Shown in pieces: positions 9,935 to 22,425 of a DNA stretch of 64,000 nt. Each line of letters starts with the position of its first letter. The first letter of the stretch is position 1. The position numbers were made by a program, and so were the translations under genes. The DNA comes from an uncultured Lachnospiraceae bacterium. Lineage in GTDB: Bacteria > Bacillota > Clostridia > Lachnospirales > Lachnospiraceae. Location of the stretch: positions 40,933 through 104,932 of the forward strand of contig CANPYY010000005.1 of NCBI GenBank assembly GCA_947588675.1, read 5' to 3'. A model generated the notes under the pieces. That model had not been told where the DNA came from, ran no database searches, and saw only the letters and a list, made by a program, of their open reading frames with translations.

Positions 9935-12148
9935 ATGTTTGACGGAAATATTTCAGGAAATATAACAGGTACACTGTATATGCTTGCCTATCAGATTTTA
10001 GGCATACTTATTGCACAGATACTATTAAAAAAAGAAAAGAGCGCAATACGCATATTAATCGGCTCTGTGTTTGGAACAATCGGTCTTTGCTGGAGTCCGA
10101 TACTTTTCTCTTTCATTGCCGGATTTACAAAGACTTCACATATATGCGGACTTATTTTCTTTGCGCTGATTACAATACTTGTAGTATATATTAAAAGTCC
10201 TTCTAAAGTTTCCGGACAAAAAACAAATAAAAACAGAAAAAAACAAAATCATGCCGAGCCAAAACAACATGATTCAATTAAAAATTATCCTTTCCTGATT
10301 GTAGGAATACCTCTTTTCATATTTTTCTGCATGATGCTTTCAAACCATACGCTTGTCACTTCGGATTCCGGCGCCTTTACTACAGGACAGTGCGGTTTCG
10401 GCGATATGAATATGCACCTGAGTTTCATTACAAGCATTGCAAACCAGCACACATTTCCGCCTTATTATTCGCTTCTGCCCGATACGAAGCTTTCATATCC
10501 CTTTTTGTCGGATACTATTTCCTCAAGCATATATATATGGGGCGCATCGCTTCGTTATGCTTATATGCTTCCAATGTGGCTGGCAATCTTTCAGGTTATG
10601 TTCGGAATGTATTCTTTTGCTGAATCATGGCTTAAAAGTAAATGGAAAGCTTTCCTTGCATTCGTGCTTTTCTTCTTCAACGGCGGCTTTGGCATAATAT
10701 ATTTTCTCAATGGAAAATATACGTTTTCAGAACTTATGAACGGTTTTTATGTCACTCCTACCAACCTTATAGACGTCAATATAAGATGGACAAATACAAT
10801 AGTAGATATGCTGCTGCCTCAACGCGCGACCTTATTCGGATGGGCTCTTTTATTCCCTGCCCTTTACCTTTTAAGACGCGCGTGGAATGAAAACAGAAAA
10901 GACTTCTTTATAATTGTAGGAATCATCGCCGGCGCACTTCCGATGATACACACACATTCATTTCTGGCGCTTGGCATAATAAGCCTCGGATGGCTTATTG
11001 CCGATATGGGTAAAACAACAAAATTTTTCTCGTCGGATAATGATGGAAAAAATATAAAGAAACAGAGAATAATTCTTGCCTCTATTATCTTATTCGCATT
11101 TATATTTTTCTCTGTGATATCTGCGATACAAAATTCTGCTGCAGAAGAAATAAACGATAAAATATATCTTGCCGCAGGAATCATAGGCGTTATTATACTT
11201 TTATGCTTAACAGCATATATATTCTTTACAATTTCCAAAGAAAACCGCATGAATATCATTAAAACATGGGGTGTATTCCTTGGCATTGTAATAATATTTG
11301 CCGCCCCGCAGCTTTTATACTGGACATTTGGACAGGTTGCAGGAGGCGATATGCTTAAAGGCCACTTTAACTGGTCCAATACCGGAGATATTGCCGAACC
11401 CTATCTTTTATACTATCTGAAAAATATAGGGCTTACCGCAATACTGTTTATACCCGCATGGATTTTTTCAAAAAGGAAAGATATCGCGCAGGTATTTCCT
11501 GCTCTGATAATATGGTTCTTATGTGAATTTATAGTCTTTCAGCCGAACGTATACGATAACAATAAACTTCTTCTCGCCGCATACATGCTTATATGCTGCT
11601 TTGTTGCCGGCGCAATATGCGACTGGCTAAAGCTAGCTTTCTTTAACAGCAAGCTTACAGGCCGTATATTGAAATACACCGTTACCGTCATATGTGTAAT
11701 TCTATTTACCGTATCAGGCGTTCTTACAATGATACGCGAATACTACAGCGGAACCAAAAACGCCTGTTATGAACTTTACAACAGCGAACTTCTGGATGTA
11801 TGCAGATATATTGAAAAAAACACCCCTGCCGATTCAGTTATACTTACTGCAAACAACCATAATAATGCCGTTGCATCACTTACCGGAAGAAATATAGTAT
11901 GCGGTTCTTCAACATTTTTATATTTCCACGGTCTGGACTTTTACGAACGTGAATCCAGCCTTACTCCTATGTATGAAAATGTAAATGAATCTGAAAACCT
12001 ATACGCTAAATATAACGTTGACTATATTCTTGTAAGCAGTGAAGAATATAGTACCTTCCCAAATCTTGACGAACAGGCGATACATGATAAATACCCCTGT
12101 GAATATTCAACCGAAACGGTACGGTTATACAGGGTAACAAACAGATAA
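9935..12148 (+). CDS. Large polytopic membrane protein, GT-C-like
   Basis: ~738 aa with many TM helices; AAAGGA RBS before ATG 9935. Confidence 0.7.
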   Translation: MFDGNISGNITGTLYMLAYQILGILIAQILLKKEKSAIRILIGSVFGTIGLCWSPILFSFIAGFTKTSHICGLIFFALITILVVYIKSPSKVSGQKTNKNRKKQNHAEPKQHDSIKNYPFLIVGIPLFIFFCMMLSNHTLVTSDSGAFTTGQCGFGDMNMHLSFITSIANQHTFPPYYSLLPDTKLSYPFLSDTISSSIYIWGASLRYAYMLPMWLAIFQVMFGMYSFAESWLKSKWKAFLAFVLFFFNGGFGIIYFLNGKYTFSELMNGFYVTPTNLIDVNIRWTNTIVDMLLPQRATLFGWALLFPALYLLRRAWNENRKDFFIIVGIIAGALPMIHTHSFLALGIISLGWLIADMGKTTKFFSSDNDGKNIKKQRIILASIILFAFIFFSVISAIQNSAAEEINDKIYLAAGIIGVIILLCLTAYIFFTISKENRMNIIKTWGVFLGIVIIFAAPQLLYWTFGQVAGGDMLKGHFNWSNTGDIAEPYLLYYLKNIGLTAILFIPAWIFSKRKDIAQVFPALIIWFLCEFIVFQPNVYDNNKLLLAAYMLICCFVAGAICDWLKLAFFNSKLTGRILKYTVTVICVILFTVSGVLTMIREYYSGTKNACYELYNSELLDVCRYIEKNTPADSVILTANNHNNAVASLTGRNIVCGSSTFLYFHGLDFYERESSLTPMYENVNESENLYAKYNVDYILVSSEEYSTFPNLDEQAIHDKYPCEYSTETVRLYRVTNR

Positions 12149-12173
12149 AAATATTTTACAACCGTAAACATAA

Positions 12174-12214
12174 CATGACCACACCGGAAAATTTTTCTGT
12201 CCGTCGTGGTCATG
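12174..12214. terminator. Hairpin between convergent genes, probable bidirectional terminator
   Basis: CATGACCAC...GTGGTCATG inverted repeat with AT-rich loop. Confidence 0.65.
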
Positions 12215-12265
12215 CGCATTTTTACTTCTATTCTCAATTTTCTGTTTTACTTTATATTTTCCGAA

Positions 12266-13567
12266 TTAAAAAGGTGATTTATAGCTTGCGCTGTAATGAA
12301 GTTCTTCTTCTATCCTAAGCAGCATATTATATTTTGCAACCCTGTCTGTACGGCAGGGCGCGCCTGTCTTTATCTGTCCCGAGTTAAGCGCAACCGCCAT
12401 ATCCGCTATAGTCGTATCTTCAGTTTCTCCCGAGCGATGCGAGATTATAGTGCGAAATCCTGCGTCATGCGCTGTCCTGACAGCTTCTATGGCCTCAGTA
12501 ACTGTTCCTATCTGGTTTAGTTTTATAAGAATAGCATTTGCGCATTTACCGCTTATTCCTTTTACAAGCCTTTTTGAATTGGTAACAAATAAATCATCTC
12601 CTACAAGCTGTATCCTGTCGCCAAGTTTCACCGTAAGCTTTTTCCAGCCGTCCCAGTCTTCTTCATTAAGTCCGTCTTCTATGGATTTAATCGGGTACTT
12701 TTCACACAATTTTTCATACAATTCTATCATTTCATCAGTAGTACGCGTTACCCCTTTATTACCGGAATCATCCTTTATTTCATTTGGAAAAAGATACATC
12801 CCGGAGTCTGCCTGATATAGCTCGCTTGCGGCGGCATCCATTGCAAACACAATATCTTTTCCGGGTTCATATCCTGCCGCCTTTACCGCCTTTAGGAGAT
12901 ATTCAAATACTTCAAACGAATCTTTTAAATCAGGCGCAAATCCTCCTTCATCACCTACCGCCGTAGACTTTTTATGGTCGCTCAATATTTTCTTTAAAGC
13001 ATGATATACTTCAGTTCCCATTCTTAATCCCTCGGCAAATGTATCCGCTCCCACCGGCATAATCATAAATTCCTGAAAATCAACCCCATTAGCAGCATGT
13101 CGTCCCCCATTCAGTATATTCATCATCGGTACCGGCATTTTATGTGACTGCGCCCCGCCAATGTACATATATAACGGTACTCCCAAAGCCTCCGAAGCAG
13201 CTTTTGTACATGCAACGGATACTGCAAGAATTGCATTCGCCCCAAGTCTTTCTTTATTTTCCGTACCATCCAGGCTGCACATTACATGGTCTATTAATGC
13301 CTGTTCGAGCGCATTATGCCCGATAAGGCTTTTCTTTATCTCAGTATTTATATTTTTAACCGCCTGCCTTACCCCTTTTCCATTATAACGCTTTTCCTGT
13401 GTATCCCTAAGTTCCGACGCCTCATATTTTCCGGTAGATGCCCCGCTTGGGACAATCGCCCTTCCAACATAATAATCATCAATAGTAACCTCGGCTTCTA
13501 CGGTAGGATTTCCACGCGAATCAAGCACTTCCCGTCCATGCACATCTGTTATTTTTAAATAATTCAT
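12266..13567 (-). CDS. eno: Enolase
   Basis: [60 protein letters not shown]. Confidence 0.98.
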   Translation of the reverse strand: MNYLKITDVHGREVLDSRGNPTVEAEVTIDDYYVGRAIVPSGASTGKYEASELRDTQEKRYNGKGVRQAVKNINTEIKKSLIGHNALEQALIDHVMCSLDGTENKERLGANAILAVSVACTKAASEALGVPLYMYIGGAQSHKMPVPMMNILNGGRHAANGVDFQEFMIMPVGADTFAEGLRMGTEVYHALKKILSDHKKSTAVGDEGGFAPDLKDSFEVFEYLLKAVKAAGYEPGKDIVFAMDAAASELYQADSGMYLFPNEIKDDSGNKGVTRTTDEMIELYEKLCEKYPIKSIEDGLNEEDWDGWKKLTVKLGDRIQLVGDDLFVTNSKRLVKGISGKCANAILIKLNQIGTVTEAIEAVRTAHDAGFRTIISHRSGETEDTTIADMAVALNSGQIKTGAPCRTDRVAKYNMLLRIEEELHYSASYKSPF

Positions 13568-13654
13568 AAAACTACCTCCAAATCCAATTTATATTATTAT
13601 GTGGACGTGAAGATTTTTTATTCAGAAAAAAATTTTCATAATAAGGTGTATATA

Positions 13655-13840
13655 ATGCCAAAAACGGTAAATAATATTAACAAGCCGATAAGAACCTGAA
13701 TATTCAGTCTTACGGAACACGCCATGAAGTGCGACCCCCTCTTACACGCATGGCGTAACACTAAGGATGAAGTTTTAATACTTAATCCTCCCCTATAAAT
13801 AAGCCTCATACGTACTCAGACGTATGGGGCTTATTATTTT
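13655..13840 (+). ncRNA. Candidate structured small RNA, class unassigned
   Basis: TATAAT box at 13651-13656, internal ACGCCATG...CATGGCGT stem, and a 3' terminator hairpin at 13798-13835. Confidence 0.35.
13798..13835 (+). terminator. Strong hairpin terminator
   Basis: AATAAGCCTCATACGT/ACGTATGGGGCTTATT 16-bp stem (one wobble) followed by ATTTT. Confidence 0.75.
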
Positions 13841-13933
13841 CGGATTATATTTTATTATTGAAACAATAAACTGATTTTGCTAATATATGAATTAGTATCT
13901 ATAAAACTATCCTGATTTAATGGAGGAATCATT

Positions 13934-14215
13934 ATGAAAAAAATAGCAGCCATAATTGGAGTAGCGGGTCTTTTACTTATATACATAGCAACACTTATAT
14001 CTGCCATATTTACATCTCCATATACACCGCAATTGTTTAAAGCGTGCGTATATGCAACCATTATTATACCTGTAATATGTTACGGATATATTCTTATGTA
14101 CAGAGTTCTTAAAGCAAGAGCAAAAAGCATGAAACAAAATTTGCCTCCGTCTTCCGAAGATGCTGTTTCCAAAACTGAAAAGGATGAACCTGAAAATACG
14201 GAACAATCTGAATAA
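13934..14215 (+). CDS. Small two-TM membrane protein
   Basis: AATGGAGGAATC RBS upstream; two hydrophobic segments and a charged tail. Confidence 0.65.
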   Translation: MKKIAAIIGVAGLLLIYIATLISAIFTSPYTPQLFKACVYATIIIPVICYGYILMYRVLKARAKSMKQNLPPSSEDAVSKTEKDEPENTEQSE

Positions 14216-14218
14216 TTT

Positions 14219-15544
14219 TTAATTTTTACTACGTTTTGTCCTGTTCAGATATTCTTTCTGCACCTTTTCATAACCGTTATCCGACGGCTCATAAAATATC
14301 TTATCAGCATGTTCATCCGGAAGATACTGTTGTTTTACGTAATGATTTTCATAACTGTGCGCATATTTATATCCTATACCGTGTCCAAGCTTTTCAGCTC
14401 CGCTGTAATGTGAATCCATAAGATAAGGCGGTATAGATATATTATTATCCTGTAATGCCACGCTCATTGCCTCATCTATTGCCGTAATAGCTGAATTGCT
14501 TTTAGGCGCACACGCCACATATGACGCCGCCTGGGCAAGTACAATTCTTCCTTCAGGCATACCAAGTCTTTCTACCGCCTGCGCTGCCGCCACGGCAACA
14601 ACAAGAGCATTAGGGTCCGCATTTGACACATCCTCTGCCGCGCATATCATTATCCTTCTTGCAATAAACGCAACATCTTCCCCTGCATTAAGCATACGAG
14701 CAAGATAATATACTGCCGCATCCGGATCCGAACCTCTCATACTTTTAATAAATGCTGATATTGTATCATAATGGTTATCTCCCTGTCTGTCATATCTCAA
14801 TACCCTTTTCTGAATACATTCCGACGCCACTTCGAGTGTTATATGTATCTTCCCATCCTCGTCAGGCGTACTTGTAAGCACGCCGAGTTCAATAGCATTA
14901 AGCGCATTGCGGGCATCGCCGTTTGCCATATCAGCAAGGAAAGAAAGCGCATCATCCTCTATCACTGCATTATATATTCCCATTCCGTCCTGTTTATCAG
15001 TCAACGCCCTGTTTATAAGTATTTTTATATCATCTGCACTAAGCGGTTTAAGTTCAAAAAGCTGCGACCTCGACAAAAGCGCCTGATTCACCTCAAAAAA
15101 CGGATTTTCAGTAGTAGCCCCTATAAGTATAACTGTTCCGTCCTCTACAAACGGGAGCAGATAATCCTGCTGCCCCTTATTAAATCTGTGAATCTCGTCT
15201 ACAAAAAGAATAGTTTTCTTACCATACATACCAAGATTGTCTTTTGCGCTTTTTACTACTTCCTCCATATCTTTTTTACCGGCTGAAGTAGCGTTAATCT
15301 GCATAAATACAGCTTTTGTCGTATTGGCAATAACTTTTGCAAGGGTGGTTTTTCCCGTGCCTGACGGTCCATAAAATATTATTGAGCTTAATTTATCCGC
15401 CTTTATAGCTCTGTACAAAAGCTTATCTTTTCCTATAATATGCTGCTGTCCCACAACGTCTTCCAGAATTTTGGGTCTCATGCGCGATGCCAGAGGCGAT
15501 TCTTTTTCTTTTTTACTTTCGCTCACATAATCAAACAAATCCAT
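14219..15544 (-). CDS. rarA: Replication-associated recombination protein A (MgsA/RarA AAA+ ATPase)
   Basis: PLASRMRPKILEDVVGQQHI, YGPSGTGKTTLAKVIA, FVDEIHRFNKGQQDYLLPFVE. Confidence 0.94.
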   Translation of the reverse strand: MDLFDYVSESKKEKESPLASRMRPKILEDVVGQQHIIGKDKLLYRAIKADKLSSIIFYGPSGTGKTTLAKVIANTTKAVFMQINATSAGKKDMEEVVKSAKDNLGMYGKKTILFVDEIHRFNKGQQDYLLPFVEDGTVILIGATTENPFFEVNQALLSRSQLFELKPLSADDIKILINRALTDKQDGMGIYNAVIEDDALSFLADMANGDARNALNAIELGVLTSTPDEDGKIHITLEVASECIQKRVLRYDRQGDNHYDTISAFIKSMRGSDPDAAVYYLARMLNAGEDVAFIARRIMICAAEDVSNADPNALVVAVAAAQAVERLGMPEGRIVLAQAASYVACAPKSNSAITAIDEAMSVALQDNNISIPPYLMDSHYSGAEKLGHGIGYKYAHSYENHYVKQQYLPDEHADKIFYEPSDNGYEKVQKEYLNRTKRSKN

Positions 15545-15559
15545 AATAAACATCTCCCG

Positions 15560-16219
15560 TTATCTTTCAAATACATGTATCTTTCCATCTGCGGAATATC
15601 CGTACCATACTTCATCCTCTCTCTGTATATCCGCTGATGCTGAAGTAGCCGATATTATCATATCCGTAAATCTATCATACATATCATGTAAAATAAGCAT
15701 TACAAACTCCACCTTATCCCCATATATTATATCCTGTACTGCTACATCATGTGAAGCCGCAATATGCTGTATCTTTCCCAAAAATGTATAATCAGTTTTT
15801 ATCTTTACTTTGTATGCCCTGTACTTTTCCATTATATCAGATGCTTTAATACCCTCTTTTACGGCGTCCGTATAAGCCCTTATAAGTCCTCCGGTTCCAA
15901 GAAGCGTGCCGCCGAAATATCTGGTTACAACTACAAGTATATTATATATTTCTTCTCCGTACAGCACATCAAGCATGGGCCGTCCCGCAGTTCCCTGCGG
16001 TTCGCCGTCGTCACTGCATTTTTGCATGAGCATGTCCTCTTTTATTATATATGCGTAACAGTTGTGTCTTGCATCCCAATACTTCTTTTTTACCTGTTCA
16101 ATAATTTTCTCTGCTTCTTCTGTCGTATCCACGGAAAACACACTGGCTATGAACCTGGATTTTTTCACAACAATCTCTCCGCTTCCACCACGAAAAACCA
16201 TTTTGTATGAATCCTGCAT
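15560..16219 (-). CDS. YigZ/IMPACT family protein
   Basis: KKSRFIASVFSV, HNCYAYI, SDDGEPQGTAGRPML, VVTRYFGGTLLGTGGLIRAY. Confidence 0.93.
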   Translation of the reverse strand: MQDSYKMVFRGGSGEIVVKKSRFIASVFSVDTTEEAEKIIEQVKKKYWDARHNCYAYIIKEDMLMQKCSDDGEPQGTAGRPMLDVLYGEEIYNILVVVTRYFGGTLLGTGGLIRAYTDAVKEGIKASDIMEKYRAYKVKIKTDYTFLGKIQHIAASHDVAVQDIIYGDKVEFVMLILHDMYDRFTDMIISATSASADIQREDEVWYGYSADGKIHVFER

Positions 16220-16356
16220 ATTACCTCCGCAATTAAATTAATATACAATACCGTCTATTTAATATAGCATATCACATTCTGATTGGACATAATACTGTTT
16301 TTTTGCTATAATAATCAATTAATCGGATATCTTTAAAATAATTGGAGGCATTGTTT

Positions 16357-18765
16357 GTGGATTACAGGAAAAAAGCAACGTCAAAAATTGCACACAGTCT
16401 TACTTCGCCGGGCAGACGAATATTGTCAAAACTAAGCGTACTGTCCTTCAGGCTTCTTCTGGTCATTATAATAACCACGGTGCTTGTAGGTATAACCACA
16501 GTAGCGGGCGTTTTGCGCGGTCTTATAGACACTGCGCCCAATATAGATACCATCGACGTATCTCCCGAAGGATATTCGACTACAATATATGATTCTGAAG
16601 GAAAAGTCACCCAGACTCTGGTAGGACAGAATGCAAACCGTATATATGTTACCCTGGACCAGATTCCCGAGTGTGTCCAAAATGCTTTTATTGCGATAGA
16701 GGATTCACGTTTCAGGGAACATAACGGTATAGATATAACAGGTATAATACGTGCCGCCGCCAGTACGCTAAAAAACGGCGATTTAAACCAGGGCGCAAGC
16801 ACAATCACACAGCAGCTTCTTAAAAATACTGTATTTGAAGGCGGCGCCGAACATTCCGATGTTGATAAAATACAGAGAAAAATTCAGGAACAGTATCTTG
16901 CAGTCCAGCTTGAAGCAAAACTTAATAACAAGGATTTGATACTTGAATACTACCTGAATACAATTAACCTCGGTCAAAACACACTCGGAGTACAGGCGGC
17001 ATCAAAAAGATATTTTGGAAAAAGCGTAAGCGAACTTAACATATCAGAAGCAGCAGTCATTGCAGGCATCACACAGAACCCTGCCGCCTACAATCCTATC
17101 TCACATCCTGATGATAATAAGGAAAAACGCGCAATTGTCCTTCAATACATGAATGAACAGGGCTACATAAATGATACCGAATATAACGACGCTCTGAACG
17201 ACAATGTTTATGACCGTATTGCGGAATATAATGAAAACTTTGTATCCGAAACAGATTCTTCATCAGTAACCTCTTACTTTAACGACGCCTTATTTGAACA
17301 GGTAATAAACGACCTTAAAGAGGAACTCGGATATACCGAAACACAGGCATACAACGCCGTATACCGCGGAGGTCTTGACATTTATTCGACCCAGGATTCG
17401 GGTATACAGAAAATATGCGACAAAATTATCAACGACCCGGCATATTATCCAACTAATTCGGAATATCAGCTTTCATATCAGCTTTCAGTAATGTCAGCAG
17501 ACGGCACACAGACAAACTACAGCGAACAGACGCTAAAATCATATTTTCTTAAAAGCGACCCTTATTTCGACATATATTTTACCGATAAAAAATCCGCTAA
17601 ACCCTATATTAAAAAATATAGAAAACATGTCGTAAAGGATACGGATAAGATTATCGGTGAAAATATAAATTATATAATACAGCCGCAGGTATCTTTTGTA
17701 CTTATGGACCAAAGTAACGGAAAAATACTTGCGCTGGTTGGGGGACGCGGTAAAAAAACAGGTTCAAGAACACTTAACCGCGCTTCCGACTCTCTCAGGC
17801 AGCCGGGTTCTACTTTCAAGATACTGTCAACTTATCTTCCGGCATTTGATACGGCAGGAATGACACTGTCTACCGTAGAAAGAGATGAAAAATATTATTA
17901 TCCGGGCACAAAAACACAGGTGCACAACTGGAACGGAGAATCCTATAAAGGCAATGTAACCCTGCGTCAGGCAATATACGATTCCATGAACGTAATAGCC
18001 GTAAAGACACTTGAAAAAGTAACTCCGAAAGTTGCATATGATTATCTTTTAAATTTAGGGTTTACTACACTGGTAGACAATAGGGTTGGAACCGACGGAA
18101 AAGTATACAGCGATATACAACTGCCTATGGCCCTTGGCGGACTTACAGATGGTGTTACCAATGTAGAACTTACTGCCGCATACGCATCTATTGCCAACGG
18201 CGGAGTATATACGGAACCTATATTATATACAAAAATACTTGACCATGACGGAAATGTTCTACTTGAAAAAAATCCCGTAACACGTCAGGTATTCAAGAAA
18301 TCAACGGCCACATTACTTACAAGCGCCATGGAAGATGTAATATCAATAGGCACGGGAACCGCCGCAAAATTTACTCAAATCCAGATGCCTCAGGCAGGAA
18401 AAACCGGTACTACATCGAATGATATAGATTTGTGGTTTGAAGGGTTCACTCCATACTATACCGCAGGAATATGGGGCGGATGGGACCTTAATAAAGACCA
18501 GGTTAATACAACGTATCATAAAACAATATGGAAAACCATTATGGAACAGGTACACACTGCAAAGAATCTTCCCACAACTGAATTTAATATTGATTCTTCC
18601 GTAAACCGGGTAGCTATATGCCGTATATGCGGCAAACTTGCAATCCAGGGCGTATGTTCAGCTTACGGCGCCGAGAAAATAGAATATTTTTCCGATGAAG
18701 CAGCTCCGAAAGAATACTGTACATGCGACCATGCAAGTTCATCCAAAAAGTTTAATACGGAATAA
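16357..18765 (+). CDS. Class A penicillin-binding protein (transglycosylase/transpeptidase)
   Basis: IEDSRFREHNGID, QGASTITQQLLKN, RQPGSTFKILSTY, KTGTT; probable GTG start after GGAGG. Confidence 0.94.
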   Translation: MDYRKKATSKIAHSLTSPGRRILSKLSVLSFRLLLVIIITTVLVGITTVAGVLRGLIDTAPNIDTIDVSPEGYSTTIYDSEGKVTQTLVGQNANRIYVTLDQIPECVQNAFIAIEDSRFREHNGIDITGIIRAAASTLKNGDLNQGASTITQQLLKNTVFEGGAEHSDVDKIQRKIQEQYLAVQLEAKLNNKDLILEYYLNTINLGQNTLGVQAASKRYFGKSVSELNISEAAVIAGITQNPAAYNPISHPDDNKEKRAIVLQYMNEQGYINDTEYNDALNDNVYDRIAEYNENFVSETDSSSVTSYFNDALFEQVINDLKEELGYTETQAYNAVYRGGLDIYSTQDSGIQKICDKIINDPAYYPTNSEYQLSYQLSVMSADGTQTNYSEQTLKSYFLKSDPYFDIYFTDKKSAKPYIKKYRKHVVKDTDKIIGENINYIIQPQVSFVLMDQSNGKILALVGGRGKKTGSRTLNRASDSLRQPGSTFKILSTYLPAFDTAGMTLSTVERDEKYYYPGTKTQVHNWNGESYKGNVTLRQAIYDSMNVIAVKTLEKVTPKVAYDYLLNLGFTTLVDNRVGTDGKVYSDIQLPMALGGLTDGVTNVELTAAYASIANGGVYTEPILYTKILDHDGNVLLEKNPVTRQVFKKSTATLLTSAMEDVISIGTGTAAKFTQIQMPQAGKTGTTSNDIDLWFEGFTPYYTAGIWGGWDLNKDQVNTTYHKTIWKTIMEQVHTAKNLPTTEFNIDSSVNRVAICRICGKLAIQGVCSAYGAEKIEYFSDEAAPKEYCTCDHASSSKKFNTE

Positions 18766-20565
18766 TTACTGCCTCGGTCTTATCAGGCACTTTTTTCCAA
18801 ATCCTATTAAATCCCTGCGTCCGCATTTTATAAGCGCTTCTTTTACAAGGTCATAATTTTCAGGGCGTCTGTATTGGATTAACGCTCTCTGCATAGCTTT
18901 TTCGTGCGGATTTTTAGGCACATATACTTTCTTCATAGTCCTCGGATCAAGTCCCGTATAATACATACATGTGGATATAGTCGAAGGCGTTGGATAAAAA
19001 TCCTGAACCTGTTCCGGCATATAACCAAGATCACGTATATATTCAGCAAGCATTACTGCATCCGAAAGCGTAGAACCGGGATGCGATGACATAAAATACG
19101 GTATAATATACTGTTTCTTTTTACTGCGTTCATTTATCTTATTAAATCTTCTGCAAAACTTTTCATATACGGCATGGGACGGCTTACCCATAAGCCCCAG
19201 TACCGAATCCGACACATGCTCGGGCGCAACCCTTAACTGTCCGCTTATATGGTGGCGGCATAATTCATATAAAAATGTATCGTCCCTGTCGGCTGCCGCA
19301 TAATCATATCTTATTCCCGACCTGATAAATACTTTTTTAACACCCGGAAGATTCCTTACTTTTTTAAGCAGTTTTACATAATCACTGTGATCTATACGGA
19401 CATTTTTACATATATCGGGAAAAAGGCACATCCTGTCTTTACATGCACCATATTTGCTCTGCTTCTTACATGCAGGAAACCTGAAATCTGCCGTAGGTCC
19501 TCCTATATCGTGTATATATCCTTTAAAGTCAGGTTCTTTTGTCATGCGTTCTGCCTCAGCCAATATGGATTCGTGGCTCCTTGCCTGAACAATACGTCCC
19601 TGATGGAATGTCAGCGCGCAGAAATTGCAGCTACCGAAACATCCCCTGTTGCCGGTTATGCTGAATTTAATTTCTTCTATTGCCTTTACTCCTCCCAACG
19701 GCTCATACGACGGATGATACGTATTCATATATCCATAAGAATACACATCGTCAAGTTCACGCGTGGTAAGCGGATATGCCGGCGGGTTCTGAATAATACA
19801 CACTTTATTAGGATATTCTTCGCACATTACCTTTGCCGTAAACGGGTCCGTATTCTGATATTGTATGTAAAAACTTGAAGCGTACGCTTTTTTGCTTTTT
19901 GATATATCATTGAAGGTCGGAAGAATCAGGGCGTCGTCAGGCACATTTTCTTTTACGGTACGATATACCGTGCCACGTACATAAGTAATATCAGAAACAT
20001 CTATCCCCGCATCAAGAGCTTCCGCAAGTTCAACCATAGCATGTTCGCCCATTCCATACATAAGAATATCCGCTCCCGAATCCAGCAGCACCGACCTCTT
20101 TATACTGTCTGACCAGTAATCATAATGTCCCATACGTCTTAGGCTTGCTTCTATTCCGCCAATAAGTATAGGCGTTTTTTTATATACATGGCGAATCAGG
20201 TTGCAATATACCACAACGGCATAATCCGGTCTTTTGCCCGTCTTTCCGCCCGGAGTATAAGCATCTGTCTTTCTTCTTTTACCTGCTACAGTATAATGAT
20301 TTACCATGGAATCCATATTCCCTGCCGACACCAGAAATGCAAGCCGCGGCTCTCCAAGAGCCATAATGCTGTTGTCATCTTTCCAGTCAGGCTGCGCAAT
20401 TACTCCCACTTTATATCCAAATGCTTCCAGAGTCCTTGTAATGATGGCAGCTCCAAAAGACGGATGGTCAACATATGCGTCGCCGCTTACATACACAAAA
20501 TCACATTGCGTCCATCCGCGCTTTTCCATATCTTTTTTTGAAACCGGCAAAAAATCATGTATCAT
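18766..20565 (-). CDS. YgiQ family radical SAM protein
   Basis: [22 protein letters not shown] cluster motif; [26 protein letters not shown] before ATG 20565. Confidence 0.94.
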   Translation of the reverse strand: MIHDFLPVSKKDMEKRGWTQCDFVYVSGDAYVDHPSFGAAIITRTLEAFGYKVGVIAQPDWKDDNSIMALGEPRLAFLVSAGNMDSMVNHYTVAGKRRKTDAYTPGGKTGKRPDYAVVVYCNLIRHVYKKTPILIGGIEASLRRMGHYDYWSDSIKRSVLLDSGADILMYGMGEHAMVELAEALDAGIDVSDITYVRGTVYRTVKENVPDDALILPTFNDISKSKKAYASSFYIQYQNTDPFTAKVMCEEYPNKVCIIQNPPAYPLTTRELDDVYSYGYMNTYHPSYEPLGGVKAIEEIKFSITGNRGCFGSCNFCALTFHQGRIVQARSHESILAEAERMTKEPDFKGYIHDIGGPTADFRFPACKKQSKYGACKDRMCLFPDICKNVRIDHSDYVKLLKKVRNLPGVKKVFIRSGIRYDYAAADRDDTFLYELCRHHISGQLRVAPEHVSDSVLGLMGKPSHAVYEKFCRRFNKINERSKKKQYIIPYFMSSHPGSTLSDAVMLAEYIRDLGYMPEQVQDFYPTPSTISTCMYYTGLDPRTMKKVYVPKNPHEKAMQRALIQYRRPENYDLVKEALIKCGRRDLIGFGKKCLIRPRQ

Positions 20566-22408
20566 TATTTTCCCCTTTTGCTCTGAAAAATTCATATACC
20601 TGTTTTGCTGATGATATATTCATGCCTTCAACTTTCTCAAGTTCCTCTACAGAAGCTTCCCTTATCCTTTCCAGCGATTTAAAATATCTCATAAGAGCTT
20701 TTCTTCTCTTTGGTCCTATTCCCTTAATATCATCCAAAACAGACCTTACCTGTTCTTTACTTCTAAGAGAACGGTGGTATTCAATAGCAAATCTGTGAGT
20801 TTCATCCTGTATACGCGTAATCAGCTTAAAACATTCACTCGAAACCTGAATCTGAATTTCCTCTCCGTTATAATACAGTCCCCTTGTTCTATGACGGTCG
20901 TCTTTAACCATTCCACACACAGGTATATCCAGTCCCAGATTTTTTAATACAGACAATGCGATATTTACCTGTCCTTTTCCTCCATCCATCAATATAACAT
21001 CCGGAAATATTGCAAATCCGGAATTTTTATCCATATCACGTATGCCATGCTCAAGACGTCTGGTAAGCATTTCCTTCATCGAAGCATAATCATCCGGTCC
21101 TTTTACGGTACGGATTTTAAATTTTCTGTAGTCGTGCTTTTTAGGTTTTCCGTTTTCAAATACTACCATTGAACCTACGCTTTCAAACCCGTTTGTATTT
21201 GATATATCATAAGATTCCACTCTTGTGATATCAGGTATTCCCAGACATTCAGCTAATTCGTGCATTGCTCCTTCCGTTCTTTCCTGCTCTTTTCTTATTT
21301 TCTCCGCATCCTGCATAAGAACAAGCGCTGCATTCTTTCTCGCAAGCTCTATAAGCTTTCCTTTTTCTCCTATTTTAGGCATCCTCAGGTATACTTTATT
21401 CCCGCGCTTACCTGAAAGCCACTCAGATATAATATCCGCATCAGATATTTCACACGGCAGCATAAGCTCCTTTGGAATATTCGGAGTATCTGCATAATAC
21501 TGCTTAATAAACGACGCTATAACATCTTCTTCTTTCTCATTTGTTACTCCGGTAAGATAGTGATGCTCCCTTCCTATCATCTTTCCCGAACGTATGAAAA
21601 ACACCTGTACTACAGCCTCATCGTCCGCCGCTGCCATAGCAATTACATCCCTGTCCTCATTTTCATTTACAGATGCTTTCTGTTTCTGGCTGATTCTCTG
21701 TATATTAGCCAGACTGTCCCTGTATACCGCAGCTTTTTCAAAATCCAGGTTTTTTGAAGCTTCCGCCATTTTTTCTTTTAAATCATTAATTACCAAAGAG
21801 GCATTTCCTGAAAGCACCGCCAGTGCATTCTCAAAATTTTTGAGGTATTCCTCCCTGCTTATATATCCTTGACAAGGCGCGCTGCATCTTTTAATATGAT
21901 AATACAGGCAGGGCCTGCTTACGGTTACACCCTCCTGCAGTTTTTTATTGCAGGTACGCAGTGAGAACGTCTTTATAAGAAAATCCAGAGTTTCCTTCAT
22001 TGCGCTTACACTTGTATACGGTCCGAAATATTTCGCCGCATCGCGCTGTCTTTTATGTGTAAAAAGGAGCCTTGGATATGGCTCCTGCACGGTCGCTTTT
22101 ATATAAGGATAACTTTTATCATCCTTGAGCATTGTATTATACTTTGGTGAATGTTCCTTTATCAGGTTACACTCCAAAACAAGTGCTTCAACTTCAGAGT
22201 CAGTAATGATATATTCAAAACTGGCAATCTGGCTTATCATTTTTTCAATTTTGGGAGAAACATTCCTGCCCGGCTGAAAATACTGTCTTACTCTGTTTTT
22301 GAGGCTTATTGCCTTTCCAACATATATAATATTGTCCGTACCATCATGCATCAGATATACTCCGGGACTATCGGGAAGTTTTTTAAGTTCTTCCTCCAAA
22401 TCAAACAT
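20555..22408 (-). CDS. uvrC: Excinuclease ABC subunit C
   Basis: [12 protein letters not shown]...IIYVGKA GIY-YIG domain, [11 protein letters not shown]-terminal HhH region. Confidence 0.96.
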   Translation of the reverse strand: MFDLEEELKKLPDSPGVYLMHDGTDNIIYVGKAISLKNRVRQYFQPGRNVSPKIEKMISQIASFEYIITDSEVEALVLECNLIKEHSPKYNTMLKDDKSYPYIKATVQEPYPRLLFTHKRQRDAAKYFGPYTSVSAMKETLDFLIKTFSLRTCNKKLQEGVTVSRPCLYYHIKRCSAPCQGYISREEYLKNFENALAVLSGNASLVINDLKEKMAEASKNLDFEKAAVYRDSLANIQRISQKQKASVNENEDRDVIAMAAADDEAVVQVFFIRSGKMIGREHHYLTGVTNEKEEDVIASFIKQYYADTPNIPKELMLPCEISDADIISEWLSGKRGNKVYLRMPKIGEKGKLIELARKNAALVLMQDAEKIRKEQERTEGAMHELAECLGIPDITRVESYDISNTNGFESVGSMVVFENGKPKKHDYRKFKIRTVKGPDDYASMKEMLTRRLEHGIRDMDKNSGFAIFPDVILMDGGKGQVNIALSVLKNLGLDIPVCGMVKDDRHRTRGLYYNGEEIQIQVSSECFKLITRIQDETHRFAIEYHRSLRSKEQVRSVLDDIKGIGPKRRKALMRYFKSLERIREASVEELEKVEGMNISSAKQVYEFFRAKGENNDT

Positions 22409-22425
22409 TCACGCACATCCTATTC

